This document shows positions 36,126 to 43,878 of a DNA stretch of 64,000 nucleotides, piece by piece (position 1 is the first letter of the stretch; each line of letters begins with the position of its first letter). Origin of the DNA: Fen-1298 sp050015675 (GTDB lineage Bacteria; Bacteroidota; Ignavibacteria; UBA10030); NCBI GenBank assembly GCA_050015675.1, contig JBEKAY010000007.1, positions 1 to 64,000 on the forward strand, read 5' to 3'. The notes beneath the pieces are model-generated. The model was not told where the DNA came from. It worked only from the letters and a program-made list of their open reading frames with translations, and ran no database searches. A program made the translations under genes and the position numbers.

Positions 36126-36509
36126 TTATTTTAGCGCAAGTGAAATACGGAGAGCGATATCAACTTCTCTCATTCGTGCGAGGGAAAGACTCCCAAATTT
36201 ATGGAGTAGTCGAATATTCTTATCAATAGTTCTAATTTGTCCACAGTCAACATAGCCATTTCCCTCTAAGCCGCCCTCTTTGTCCTTTATGAAAACCATT
36301 ATTGGAAGTGGTTTGGTGATTTCCTTTTCTGACGATATGGGTGCTATGATAGTTGCAGGGCTGTGAATGTTGCCAATATTGTTTTGGATTATCAACGCGG
36401 CGCGGCATTTTTTGAGTTCCGCTCCAACAGTTGGATTGAGATTAACCAAATATACGTCGCCTCTCAAAAGCGGATCGATCAAACCGGTTTTCTTACTCGG
36501 AATCTGCAA
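36126..36509 (-). CDS. MazF/PemK-type mRNA interferase toxin
   Basis: 127-residue type II toxin that probably cleaves RNA. The PemK/MazF pattern is clear: LRGDVYLVNLNPTVGAELKK near residue 15, then RAALIIQNNIGN, SPATIIAPIS, and the late GNGYVDCGQIRTIDK. The N-terminal ~14 residues are an extension beyond the usual MazF start at RGDVYLV. The gene overlaps the antitoxin gene by 17 bp, which is typical of translationally coupled pairs. Carried within an IS1-family element, it would penalise loss of the element or act as a stabiliser. Confidence 0.88.
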   Translation of the reverse strand: MQIPSKKTGLIDPLLRGDVYLVNLNPTVGAELKKCRAALIIQNNIGNIHSPATIIAPISSEKEITKPLPIMVFIKDKEGGLEGNGYVDCGQIRTIDKNIRLLHKFGSLSLARMREVDIALRISLALK

Positions 36510-36747
36510 ACTCCCACTCCTGATTCATTTTTGCATAGTATTTGTAGTTGGACTTATAGCCATCTTCCAGTTCTCTCTCAATCATTTCCTGTCGAACTTT
36601 TTCATAATATTCTTCGATAGCCTTTCTAAACACATCGCTTGTAGAGGTTCTGAGAAAGTCTGTAAGCCATGAGGTTTTTCTCTCTAATTCGACCGTTCCA
36701 TTGAATGTAAATCTTTTCTTCTCGTTTGCAATTATTGTGCTTTGCAT
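36493..36747 (-). CDS. Antitoxin, ribbon-helix-helix type
   Basis: 84-residue protein upstream of and overlapping the MazF-like toxin by 17 bp. The N-terminal ~45 residues fit a DNA-binding ribbon-helix-helix or similar fold (MQSTIIANEKKRFTFNGTV, LRTSTSDVFRKAIEEYYEK). The acidic, Tyr-rich C-terminus (ELEDGYKSNYKYYAKMNQ, ending WEFADSE) would wrap the toxin. Its start is ATG 36747, with an inverted repeat 60-90 bp upstream that could be its own operator. Antitoxin identity is inferred mainly from gene order; the toxin is clearer. Confidence 0.75.
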   Translation of the reverse strand: MQSTIIANEKKRFTFNGTVELERKTSWLTDFLRTSTSDVFRKAIEEYYEKVRQEMIERELEDGYKSNYKYYAKMNQEWEFADSE

Positions 36748-36805
36748 AGTACACTTTCCTTGACCAAAGTATGGTCTCCAGTGAGTAATAGTTTATGCAT
36801 ATTAT

Positions 36806-36840
36806 GTACGCCATTTGCGTACTCATTTTATGTGCATAAA
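36806..36840. promoter_or_regulatory. Palindromes upstream of the toxin-antitoxin operon
   Basis: GTACGC-CATTT-GCGTAC (36806-36822) is a 6-bp inverted repeat and TTTATG-TG-CATAAA (36827-36840) is a second, 60-95 bp before the antitoxin start. They may be operator sites for autoregulation by the antitoxin or toxin-antitoxin complex. Inference from position and symmetry only. Confidence 0.45.
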
Positions 36841-37087
36841 TATACGTAAGAAGGTGTACTGGTATCAAGTCGTAATTCATACGTTGTTTTTCAAAGACAT
36901 TGGTCATTATAGTAACGAGAAACGAAGAAATTGAATAAGTATTGAAAATCATAATCAGTTGATATATAAGAAGTTATAGTGATGAATACCCTGCACCATT
37001 CATATTCTGAAAATATTAACTTGACAAGTTGGTTTTTTTGACATATCTTAATTCCAAGAACTCTAACAATAACTAAGAGGTGAAAAA

Positions 37088-37903
37088 ATGTCTGGCCAAA
37101 ACAAGCAGAAAGAAGATGGTTCTAAGGAACGAGTTGGATATGGTGTAAAGATTCCACCGATATCCTTTCAAGAGGCTATCGAAATTATAAAAAGGGTTGC
37201 CTCATCGGCCGGGTTTCAAGGTGATTTTGATGCGCTATCAAGGGTCACCGGAAATACTGCGAGCAGTAGCACATTGCTTTACAAGGTATATGCCTTAAAG
37301 AGTTTTGGATTACTTACATTCCAGAACAAAACCTACATAATCACTGAAATTGGGCAACGTATATCCCAGCCTGCTTCCATTGAAGAAGAAATCACGTTCG
37401 TATTCGAGGCATTTCAAAAACACGAAATGTTAAGGAAAACTTGGGAAAACTACGCAACAAAGATTCTTCCTCAACCAGAATACCTTGCAAACTTCTTTGA
37501 AAAGAACTTTGGCATACCGCAGAAACTAAAGTTGGATTGGGCTAATTACTTTACCGATGCCGCAAGGTATGCCGGTTTGTTAATGGATCGAGAAACGGGT
37601 GGCTATCAAGTTCTTTCTAACCCATCAAAGGCGGATTGGTTAGATGCACAAGGAAAGTTGAAGGTTCCAGACAATTCAATCTCAAGCAAAGAGAAAGAAT
37701 CTAAAGAAAAGACTCCAAAATCAGCCTTTGAATTTTCTGAGGAGCACTGGGGGATTCTTAATCAACGCAAGATTTCCGGTGATCGTAAGGCCATCTTTGC
37801 CATTCCGGATGAACTCACGCAAGAAGACATAGATATGGTTCGAGTCATTCTAAAGGGAATTGACGCGGGACTTGAAGGACTAAAAAAGTATGTGGGTAAT
37901 TGA
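37088..37903 (+). CDS. Passenger protein with N-terminal winged-helix-like domain, unknown function
   Basis: 271 residues. The N-terminal ~110 residues (PISFQEAIEIIKRVASS, DFDALSRVTGNTASSS, LKSFGLLTFQNKTYIITEIG) read like a winged-helix unit related to DUF5343-type proteins. A helical middle (HEMLRKTWENYATKILPQ and GIPQKLKLDWANYFTDAARY) follows. The linker (residues ~195-215) is highly charged with KEKESKEK repeats. The C-terminus (FAIPDELTQEDIDMVRVILK and GIDAGLEGLKKYV) may be a dimer or partner-binding helix. It sits inside the IS1-family element, divergent from the toxin-antitoxin operon. DNA binding is plausible; the role (regulator, defence or transposition accessory) is unknown. Confidence 0.7.
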   Translation: MSGQNKQKEDGSKERVGYGVKIPPISFQEAIEIIKRVASSAGFQGDFDALSRVTGNTASSSTLLYKVYALKSFGLLTFQNKTYIITEIGQRISQPASIEEEITFVFEAFQKHEMLRKTWENYATKILPQPEYLANFFEKNFGIPQKLKLDWANYFTDAARYAGLLMDRETGGYQVLSNPSKADWLDAQGKLKVPDNSISSKEKESKEKTPKSAFEFSEEHWGILNQRKISGDRKAIFAIPDELTQEDIDMVRVILKGIDAGLEGLKKYVGN

Positions 37904-37913
37904 AAATAAAAAA

Positions 37914-37932
37914 GGCACTCAAGGTGAGTGCC
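37914..37932 (+). terminator. Hairpin after the winged-helix passenger gene
   Basis: GGCACTCA-AGG-TGAGTGCC, 8-bp perfect stem, 11 bp after the passenger gene stop. No strong T-run follows. Confidence 0.55.
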
Positions 37933-37950
37933 AGTCTCAAAACAATCTAC

Positions 37951-38160
37951 GTGAAATGTTATCAGCATTTCACAGAAAGGACGGGTGTATGAGTAAGCCG
38001 CTAAAAAGAAGACGATACAACCCACTATTTAGCGGGTCTGCAAGTGCTACTAACACCTGCAAACCCTAAACAATCAAAGCTGGTTGGAGCCTTGACCGTC
38101 CTAAACAAATATAAGACTCCACAGCATGAAAATCAAGCTAAAAATTCTGGAGTCTTATAT
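37951..38160 (+). other. Structured segment: four successive inverted repeats before the transposase
   Basis: Within 210 bp there are GTGAAATG...CATTTCAC (37951-37973), CCGCTAAA...TTTAGCGG (37998-38035), TGCAAGTG...CACCTGCA with one mismatch (38039-38061), and a 13-bp perfect repeat ATATAAGACTCCA...TGGAGTCTTATAT (38109-38121 and 38148-38160). The last encloses the ATG of the transposase. A 26-codon frame (37989-38069, starting MSKPLKRRRYNP) with a weak ribosome site lies inside. This may be a regulatory RNA or leader that limits transposase expression. Confidence 0.55.
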
Positions 38161-39004
38161 GGCATATAATCTATCTTTAGAAAAGAAAATGTTGGTTCTC
38201 TCTTCCCTTGTTGAAGGTAATTCCATCCGCAGTATTGAACGCATGACAGGAGTCAATCGAAACACTATTATGACTCTCATGCTTTCAATCGGTAAACAAT
38301 GTGAAGAAATTTTAGATCGTGAAATGATTAATATCAAATCGAATTATATTCAAGCGGATGAAATTTGGTGTTATGTAGGCAAAAAACAAAAACAATGCAC
38401 AGAAGAAGAAAAGAAAGCCGGAGAGTTAGGCGATCAATATGTGTTTGTGGTTATGGATGCAGATTCAAAACTTGTTCCTCTTTATCGAGTAGGTAAACGT
38501 ACTACCGCAATGACTCTATCCTTTATTAAGGATTTACAAGCAAGGATTAATACTCGTTTTCAACTTTCTACCGATTCATTCAAACCGTACGCCGATGCAG
38601 TGGATAGGGTTTTTGGTGAAGATATTGATTATGGTCAAGTCCATAAACAATACGGCGAAGAAGCGAAGAGCGAAAAACGGTATAGTCCCGCAAACATAAT
38701 ATCGGTTTCTATAAGACCGATGCTTGGCAATCCTAAACGAAATAAAATTTCTACAAGCTATGTGGAACGTCAAAATCTTACGATGCGCATGCAAATGCGA
38801 CTGTTCACACGTTTAACTAATGCTTTTTCCAAAAAATTGATTAACTTGAACGCGACTTTAGCTATTCACTTTTTCCATTATAACTTTATGCGTGTGCATC
38901 AAACGCTGCGAGTAACTCCGGCGATGGAAGCGGGCATTTCTAATCATATCTGGAATTGGGAAGACCTATTCGGTATCAATCAACAACTACGAAAGGTTGC
39001 ATAA
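38126..39004 (+). CDS. IS1-family transposase
   Basis: 292-residue DDE transposase. An N-terminal helix-turn-helix (SIRSIERMTGVNRNTIMTLM) precedes the catalytic core: Asp in QADEIWCYVG, Asp in VVMDADSKLV, and Glu in SYVERQNLTMRMQMRLFTRL; later TPAMEAG. The later part follows IS1-type transposases of environmental bacteria. An alternative start at ATG 38159 (MAYNLSLEKK) would remove 11 residues; the 13-bp inverted repeat around ATG 38126 would mask that start in long read-through RNA. There is no A-rich slippery frameshift as in E. coli IS1. The stop overlaps the next start (TAATG). Confidence 0.9.
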   Translation: MKIKLKILESYMAYNLSLEKKMLVLSSLVEGNSIRSIERMTGVNRNTIMTLMLSIGKQCEEILDREMINIKSNYIQADEIWCYVGKKQKQCTEEEKKAGELGDQYVFVVMDADSKLVPLYRVGKRTTAMTLSFIKDLQARINTRFQLSTDSFKPYADAVDRVFGEDIDYGQVHKQYGEEAKSEKRYSPANIISVSIRPMLGNPKRNKISTSYVERQNLTMRMQMRLFTRLTNAFSKKLINLNATLAIHFFHYNFMRVHQTLRVTPAMEAGISNHIWNWEDLFGINQQLRKVA

Positions 39005-39180
39005 TGAACAACGAACTATGTCCTATCTGTAAAATGATCTTAATTGAAAAAAATAAAAATCGTTATATGTGTGGTAAAGGACATCATTTCCGTTTGGCAT
39101 TAACCAACGAAAAAGTTCTTATTAGACTTGATAAGGATGGAAATGATACAAATAAACAGTATAAGATTGGAAAAATCTAA
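39004..39180 (+). CDS. Small zinc-ribbon protein translationally coupled to the transposase
   Basis: 58 residues beginning at the ATG that overlaps the transposase stop as TAATG. The sequence opens with CPICKMILIEKNKNRYMCG and HHFRLAL, giving a Cys-x-x-Cys and a later Cys-x-x-x-His, a likely zinc ribbon. In classical IS1 a zinc-finger protein is encoded upstream (InsA). Here a ribbon ORF is downstream and separate. It may help end recognition or regulate transposition. It ends just inside the right terminal repeat region. Confidence 0.7.
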   Translation: MNNELCPICKMILIEKNKNRYMCGKGHHFRLALTNEKVLIRLDKDGNDTNKQYKIGKI

Positions 39181-39182
39181 TT

Positions 39183-39199
39183 CAAATTAAGACACTACC
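39183..39199 (-). repeat. Right terminal inverted repeat of the IS1-family element
   Basis: 17-bp perfect inverted copy of 35833-35849. Confidence 0.93.
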
Positions 39200-39207
39200 G
39201 ATAATTC
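39200..39207. repeat. Right copy of 8-bp target-site duplication
   Basis: GATAATTC immediately outside the right terminal repeat, identical to 35825-35832. Confidence 0.9.
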
Positions 39208-39332
39208 CAAGCTCCAAGCCGCCCAATTCTGCCAACCCGCGCATCCTTCCGAAAAACGAATTACATGGATAGATTCCCTTCCGATAGAGATCGGACGACA
39301 TAAGATGTCCATAGATCAGGACGCGTCGGCAT
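39200..39332 (-). pseudogene. uxuA: C-terminal relic of a second uxuA, split by the IS1-family element
   Basis: Read on the minus strand it gives GIYPCNSFFGRMRGLAELGG and LELGII, matching the end of the intact uxuA (GIYPGYSLFGRMRGLAELRG, LELGII). A one-base insertion near 39315 shifts the frame, and the gene is truncated on its 5' side, where an IS5-type relic begins. The last codons continue across the element: after LELGII the left flank (35832 down to 35807) supplies Cys-Ser-Phe-Gly-Leu and TAA. So the element landed five codons before the stop of an already damaged gene. Confidence 0.88.
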
Positions 39333-39359
39333 ATGGCTCTGGTTTTCCTCTCGCAATAC

Positions 39360-39622
39360 ACATTGCGTCTGCTGCGCTTAATCGCGAACTTCAACAGGAT
39401 GGTATCGAAGTAATTTCTCCGCATAAACAGAATAGAATCAAATCCAAAACTCAAGACGGCAGACCACTGCATCGCTATGCCAAGCGATGGCGTATCGAAC
39501 GCTTGTTTGCTTGGATGCATAATTTTCGTCGTCTTGTTGTCTGATATGAATATTATGCTGAAAACTTTCTCGGCTTTGTCCATCTCGCGTGCATCATCAT
39601 CCTTTTACGAAAGGGTTTTTAA
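39360..39622 (+). pseudogene. C-terminal relic of an IS5-family transposase
   Basis: The frame reads ALNRELQQDGIEVISPHKQ, then KTQDGRPLHRYAKRWRIERL and FAWMHNFRRLVV. An in-frame TGA follows where an Arg is usual, then YEYYAENFLGFVHLACIIIL and LRKGF. This is the end of an IS5/ISL2-type DDE transposase, including the late catalytic Glu (WRIERLFAW). It directly abuts the truncated uxuA relic, so an IS5 insertion may have broken that gene first. No IS5 end sequence was identified. Confidence 0.82.
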
Positions 39623-39683
39623 GATGGCTTCTAATAACCACTCAGCATGTTTTTGAATAGTGCTAGATTTTTCCAATATAATC

Positions 39684-39824
39684 TCCTCCCCTCCGCGTTT
39701 TGTGCGTCCCGCGCTTTTTGCGGGAATAGGGGAGGACTTGCCGTAGGCACCCCTTCGGGAAAGGCGGGGTCATTTATTTTATTTGACCTCACCCTAACCC
39801 TCTCCTAAAAGGAGAGGAAATTAT
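39684..39824. repeat. Nested hairpins in intergenic DNA
   Basis: TCCTCCCCT (39684-39692) pairs with AGGGGAGGA (39728-39736), enclosing CCCGC...GCGGG (39708-39724). About 60 bp further CTCTCCT-AAA-AGGAGAG (39799-39815) forms another stem. C/G-rich palindromes of this kind (also at 45265-45286) look like a dispersed intergenic repeat family. Confidence 0.55.
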
Positions 39825-39941
39825 TTCGTTGTTTAGTCAAAGACGTTGAGTAGTTACGAATATTATTGTATGAATGAACCATCTCTTTTTTATAGAAAGA
39901 ATTCATTCTAATAAAAATGACCATTCCTGATGTTGTTGATT

Positions 39942-42578
39942 CTATTCAACGTCGAATGAATTTCCAACTACATGTATCCTTTTACTTAAGCATTCGGTTG
40001 TCGAAGATGTAAAACCCGGCTGAAGACCACCTACAGTAATTTCGAAACTCCCAGGCTCGATAAAGAATTTCATAGTTTCATTACTGACCGCAAGCTGTCG
40101 GGGTAGAAGTTGAAATTGTACAAGTTGTTTTTCACCGGGCTTCATATGGATCCGTTTGAATCCTTGCAAAGAATGTATAGGAACAGGAACGGCAGCTATT
40201 AAGTTCTTCAAGTACAATTGGACTACTTCATCACCAGCGATTTTTCCCACATTGTGAACTTCAACAGAAACAGTGATACCCTCATTCGTTTTTGTTTCAT
40301 CTGGAACAATGAGATTGCTGTACTCGAACTTTGTGTAACTCAATCCATATCCAAACGAAAACAATGGTTCGCCTTTAAAATATCGATATGTTCTCCCGGT
40401 CATATTATAATCCTCAAACGGCGGAAGTTGATCGACGGATTTATAAAATGTGATAGGCAGTCTGCCGGCAGGATTATAATCACCGAACAACACATCAGCC
40501 AATGCGGTTCCGCCTTCTTGTCCGGGATACCAGAGTTGAATGATCGCAGGAATGTTTTCTTTCTCCCAGTTTGTCGATAGTGCGCTGCCACTCGTGAGAA
40601 CTAATACTATAGGTGTGCCTGTTGAATAGAGTAACCTAAGTAATTTCTCTTGCACTTTGGGCAAATCGAGATTCGTTCTGTCGCCGCCCTTGAACCCTTC
40701 ACCTTCATAGTCCACACGCATTTCTTCGCCTTCCAATTGCGTCGTGATTCCACCGACAAAAACGACTACATCAGAATTTCTTGCCAATTCAACTGCCTTC
40801 TTAAAGTGATCGATATTGAGTAATTCCCATTGAACGATCAATTGCGGTCGACGGGTACATTGGAAATATTCCAGTTTGAATAAATGCGATTTTTCTTTTT
40901 CTAAACGAACGCGATTGCTTTTTGATGTAAGTTCATGCGCTGTCCAGTGGTCAAGAATAATTTTATCGTCAATGTATAAACGGAATCCTCCATCACTTTT
41001 TACGACTAAATTATATTCACCTGTCTCCGGCGCTTGGATCGTGCCGCTCCAACGGACAGATTGTAAATCGGATAGACCCTGAAAAGATGGTAGCTTAGCA
41101 CCGTAAATCCAGTTCGTGTTGTTGAGCGGATTAATTCTCGTGAAGAAAGCGTCGCCTTTGAGATCGTTGTTCTTGAAATACTCGGTTTGCAATCCGGTTT
41201 GCGTATTGAAACTAAAAACATTAAACGGAATATTATTGACAACAGCATTTTCTTCGACAAGGTCGCATCCTTGTTCATATACTACATTTGTTGAATCAGT
41301 TACCTTATTAAGCACTCCTTGCAGAGGAGTGACAAATTTAGATGGAGTACCGTTGTAATTTCCCAATAACATTGGATATGAATCTGCTGTCGGTCCGATG
41401 ACGGCAATTCTTTTCAAATTTTTATTAAGGGGTAGAAGATCTTTCTTGTTCTTTAAAAGTACGATGGATTCCTGTGCAGCTCGGATGGATAATTGGCGAT
41501 GTTCTTTTGAATCGACTTCTTCTAATGGAATCTGGTTATACTTTACCATTTCTGGTGGATCAAACATGCCAAGTCTAAACCTGGCAGTAAATAATCGTTT
41601 AACAGCCACATTGATATCTTCTTCACTCAGTAATCCTTTTTTCACGGCTTCGAGCAAGGCAGATTCATAGACGTTGCCACATTCTAAATCCGTCCCTGAT
41701 TTTACAGAAAGAGCTGCTGCCTCGGGTGCAGTTTCTACTATTTTATGGTGCATAAAAATATCATCGATAGCTCCGCAATCAGATACTACATAGCCTTCAA
41801 ATCTCCAATTGTCACGCAAGATTTTATGCAAGAGCGTCGGTGATCCACAGCATGCTTCACCCATAAAGCGATTGTAGGCACACATCACTGAGTAAGCGCC
41901 CGCTTCTTTAATACAAGCTTCGAATGCCGGTAAATATGTATCATAGAGATCGTGATTAGAAATAATTGCGTTAAATGTATGTCGATCAGGTTCCGGGCCG
42001 CTATGCACAGCATAATGTTTTGGTGTTGCAATTACTTTGAAATATTTTGAATCGTTACCCTGCAATCCCTTCACGAAAGCGACACCCATTCGTGAAGTGA
42101 GATATGGATCTTCACCATACGTTTCCTGGCCGCGTCCCCAACGAGGATCTCGAAATATATTAATATTGGGACTCCAAAATGTAAGACCCTTGAAAATTGT
42201 CCGATCGTTCTTTCTAATAAAGTCATTATACTTTGCTCTTGCCTCGGTGGAAATAACATCGGCAACCTGCAACATCAAATCTGTATTCCATGTTGCGGCA
42301 AGTCCGATAGCTTGAGGAAAAACAGTGGCTGTGCCAGACCGCGCGACACCATGGAGACACTCATTCCACCAATTGTATTCCGGAATATTTAATCGTGGAA
42401 TTGCTTTTGCAGCGTTGAGCATTTGCGATGCCTTCTCATCCAGAGTCATTCTAGAAATAAGATCATCGACTCGCTTCGTAAAAGCAAGATTTGGATTGAG
42501 GTAGTCTTCCGGTTTTTGCGATTCTTGTGAAAAAACAGAAAATGTGAAAAGAAGGAAGAGGAAAACGAAGAAACGCAT
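39942..42578 (-). CDS. GH3 beta-xylosidase/beta-glucosidase with PA14 and FnIII-like domains
   Basis: About 878 residues, secreted (signal peptide MRFFVFLFLLFTFSVFS). The start is ATG 42578 behind GAGGG; a TTG 12 bp upstream is less likely. Motifs in order are YNWWNECLHGVARSG, SPNINIFRDPRWGRGQETYG, ATPKHYAVHSGPEPDRH, and the nucleophile Asp in GYVVSDCGAIDD near residue 275. Residues ~445-575 are an inserted PA14 module (YNLVVKSDGGFRLYIDDKII), and the C-terminal ~80 residues are fibronectin-III-like (GDEVVQLYLKN). The WNE-CLHG-A layout is common in xylan-locus beta-xylosidases. It is followed on the same strand by nothing close; uxuA is 59 bp upstream. Confidence 0.92.
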   Translation of the reverse strand: MRFFVFLFLLFTFSVFSQESQKPEDYLNPNLAFTKRVDDLISRMTLDEKASQMLNAAKAIPRLNIPEYNWWNECLHGVARSGTATVFPQAIGLAATWNTDLMLQVADVISTEARAKYNDFIRKNDRTIFKGLTFWSPNINIFRDPRWGRGQETYGEDPYLTSRMGVAFVKGLQGNDSKYFKVIATPKHYAVHSGPEPDRHTFNAIISNHDLYDTYLPAFEACIKEAGAYSVMCAYNRFMGEACCGSPTLLHKILRDNWRFEGYVVSDCGAIDDIFMHHKIVETAPEAAALSVKSGTDLECGNVYESALLEAVKKGLLSEEDINVAVKRLFTARFRLGMFDPPEMVKYNQIPLEEVDSKEHRQLSIRAAQESIVLLKNKKDLLPLNKNLKRIAVIGPTADSYPMLLGNYNGTPSKFVTPLQGVLNKVTDSTNVVYEQGCDLVEENAVVNNIPFNVFSFNTQTGLQTEYFKNNDLKGDAFFTRINPLNNTNWIYGAKLPSFQGLSDLQSVRWSGTIQAPETGEYNLVVKSDGGFRLYIDDKIILDHWTAHELTSKSNRVRLEKEKSHLFKLEYFQCTRRPQLIVQWELLNIDHFKKAVELARNSDVVVFVGGITTQLEGEEMRVDYEGEGFKGGDRTNLDLPKVQEKLLRLLYSTGTPIVLVLTSGSALSTNWEKENIPAIIQLWYPGQEGGTALADVLFGDYNPAGRLPITFYKSVDQLPPFEDYNMTGRTYRYFKGEPLFSFGYGLSYTKFEYSNLIVPDETKTNEGITVSVEVHNVGKIAGDEVVQLYLKNLIAAVPVPIHSLQGFKRIHMKPGEKQLVQFQLLPRQLAVSNETMKFFIEPGSFEITVGGLQPGFTSSTTECLSKRIHVVGNSFDVE

Positions 42579-42648
42579 ATAATCCCTCAATTATTCAAGT
42601 GGATAAATAAATAAAAATCAATTCCAGGATGGAATTGAAGATAGTGCT

Positions 42649-43839
42649 TTATAGCTTCAAAGACCGAATAATTCCTAATTCCAATCCGCGTAGTTCAGCG
42701 AGACCACGCATCCGTCCAAATAATGAATAACCGGGATAAATTCCTACTCTCTGTTGATCCGGTATCATAAGATGTCCATGATCTGGACGCATCGGCATGC
42801 GCCGATCTTTTCTTCCTTCTTTCACGCGTCGTTTTTGTTCGATAAGAAGGGTTCTCATAACATTGTAAATATCGATATCACCATCTAAATGATTATCTTC
42901 CAAAAAATCTCCATTCTCGTTTCTTACTACATTTCGCAGGTGTACAAAATTGATCTTTCCCGCAAATTTTTCTGCAATGTCAACGAGATCGTTCTTATAT
43001 CCTGCACCAAAGGAACCTGTACATAATGTCAATCCATTTGATGGAGAGTCGACCGTACTGAATATTTGCTCAACGTCTTCTTTGTTACTCACAACTCGTG
43101 GCAAACCGAGTAATGAGAATGGTGGATCGTCCGGATGAATAGCCATCAATACTCCGGATGCTTCTGCAACAGGAATAATTTCTTGAATAAAGAAAAATAA
43201 ATTTTCCCGAAGCTCTTTCTCTCCAATTTCATCATACCCATGAAGTGCAGATTTAAATTCATCTATTGTGTACGCCTCCAGGGAACCGGGCAAGCCAAGA
43301 AGAATAGTTTGTATTAGTTGATTCTTTTGTGTTTCATCCATACTTAGATAACACTGTTCAGCCTTTCTCATCTGATCCTCACTATAGTTCTTTTCTGCGC
43401 CAGGGCGCTTGAGGATGAAGAGGTCAAAAGCAGCGAAGACGTTTGCCTCAAACTTTGTTGTGATTGACCCATCCTTAAATTCGACATGGAGATCAGTGCG
43501 AGACCAGTCGAGAATCGGCATAAAATTATAACAGATTGTATCGATTTTATTTTTACCCAGATTTCTGATCGACTCCTTGTAATTTTCAATCAGTTGGCGA
43601 TAATTTCCTGTTCTCTTTTTTATATTCTCATGAACAGGGACACTCTCCGCAACAGACCATTGTAATCCGTTTGATTCTATAATCTGTTTTCGTTTGATAA
43701 TTTCATCAACAGTCCAAATCTCACCGGAAGGAATATGATGGAGTGCGGTGACAATGCCTGTTGCACCTGTTTGTTTTATTTCCTTGAGAGCGATAGGATC
43801 TTTCGGCCCAAACCATCTCCATGTTTGTTCAAAACCCAT
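42649..43839 (-). CDS. uxuA: Mannonate dehydratase
   Basis: 396-residue enzyme that converts D-mannonate to 2-keto-3-deoxygluconate in glucuronate breakdown. UxuA motifs are MGFEQTWRWFGPKDPI at the start, TGIVTALHHIPSGEIW, ICYNFMPILDWSRTDL, MAIHPDDPPFSLLGLPRVVS, FVHLRNV and MPMRPDHGHLMI. Metal ligands are probably the His, Asp and Cys of these segments. The SDR gene lies 39 nt upstream in the same direction, giving the mannonate oxidoreductase-dehydratase pair. An older damaged copy of its C-terminus lies at 39.2 kb. UxaC (glucuronate isomerase) is not in the window. Confidence 0.95.
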   Translation of the reverse strand: MGFEQTWRWFGPKDPIALKEIKQTGATGIVTALHHIPSGEIWTVDEIIKRKQIIESNGLQWSVAESVPVHENIKKRTGNYRQLIENYKESIRNLGKNKIDTICYNFMPILDWSRTDLHVEFKDGSITTKFEANVFAAFDLFILKRPGAEKNYSEDQMRKAEQCYLSMDETQKNQLIQTILLGLPGSLEAYTIDEFKSALHGYDEIGEKELRENLFFFIQEIIPVAEASGVLMAIHPDDPPFSLLGLPRVVSNKEDVEQIFSTVDSPSNGLTLCTGSFGAGYKNDLVDIAEKFAGKINFVHLRNVVRNENGDFLEDNHLDGDIDIYNVMRTLLIEQKRRVKEGRKDRRMPMRPDHGHLMIPDQQRVGIYPGYSLFGRMRGLAELRGLELGIIRSLKL

Positions 43840-43878
43840 TGCGCATCTTCCTTTGGAGCATCTTCAAGATGGAATCTG

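Larger units (their letters stand above)
35833..39199. mobile_element. IS1-family element with cargo genes (3367 bp)
   Basis: The ends are 17-bp perfect inverted repeats beginning GGTAGTGTCTTAATTTG, flanked by an 8-bp direct repeat GATAATTC, so the boundaries are exact. Inside are an IS1-type transposase and a zinc-ribbon ORF near the right end, plus a leftward operon with a MazF-type toxin and its antitoxin and a small third gene, and a rightward winged-helix gene. Ordinary IS1 elements are under 1 kb; this one is 3.4 kb with passengers. It interrupts the 3' end of a uxuA relic, whose last codons lie to the left of the element. Confidence 0.92.

Noticed and set aside
38126..39004. E. coli IS1-type frameshifted insAB arrangement
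   Set aside because: The transposase is a single open frame with no A-rich slippery site, so programmed frameshifting is not needed.
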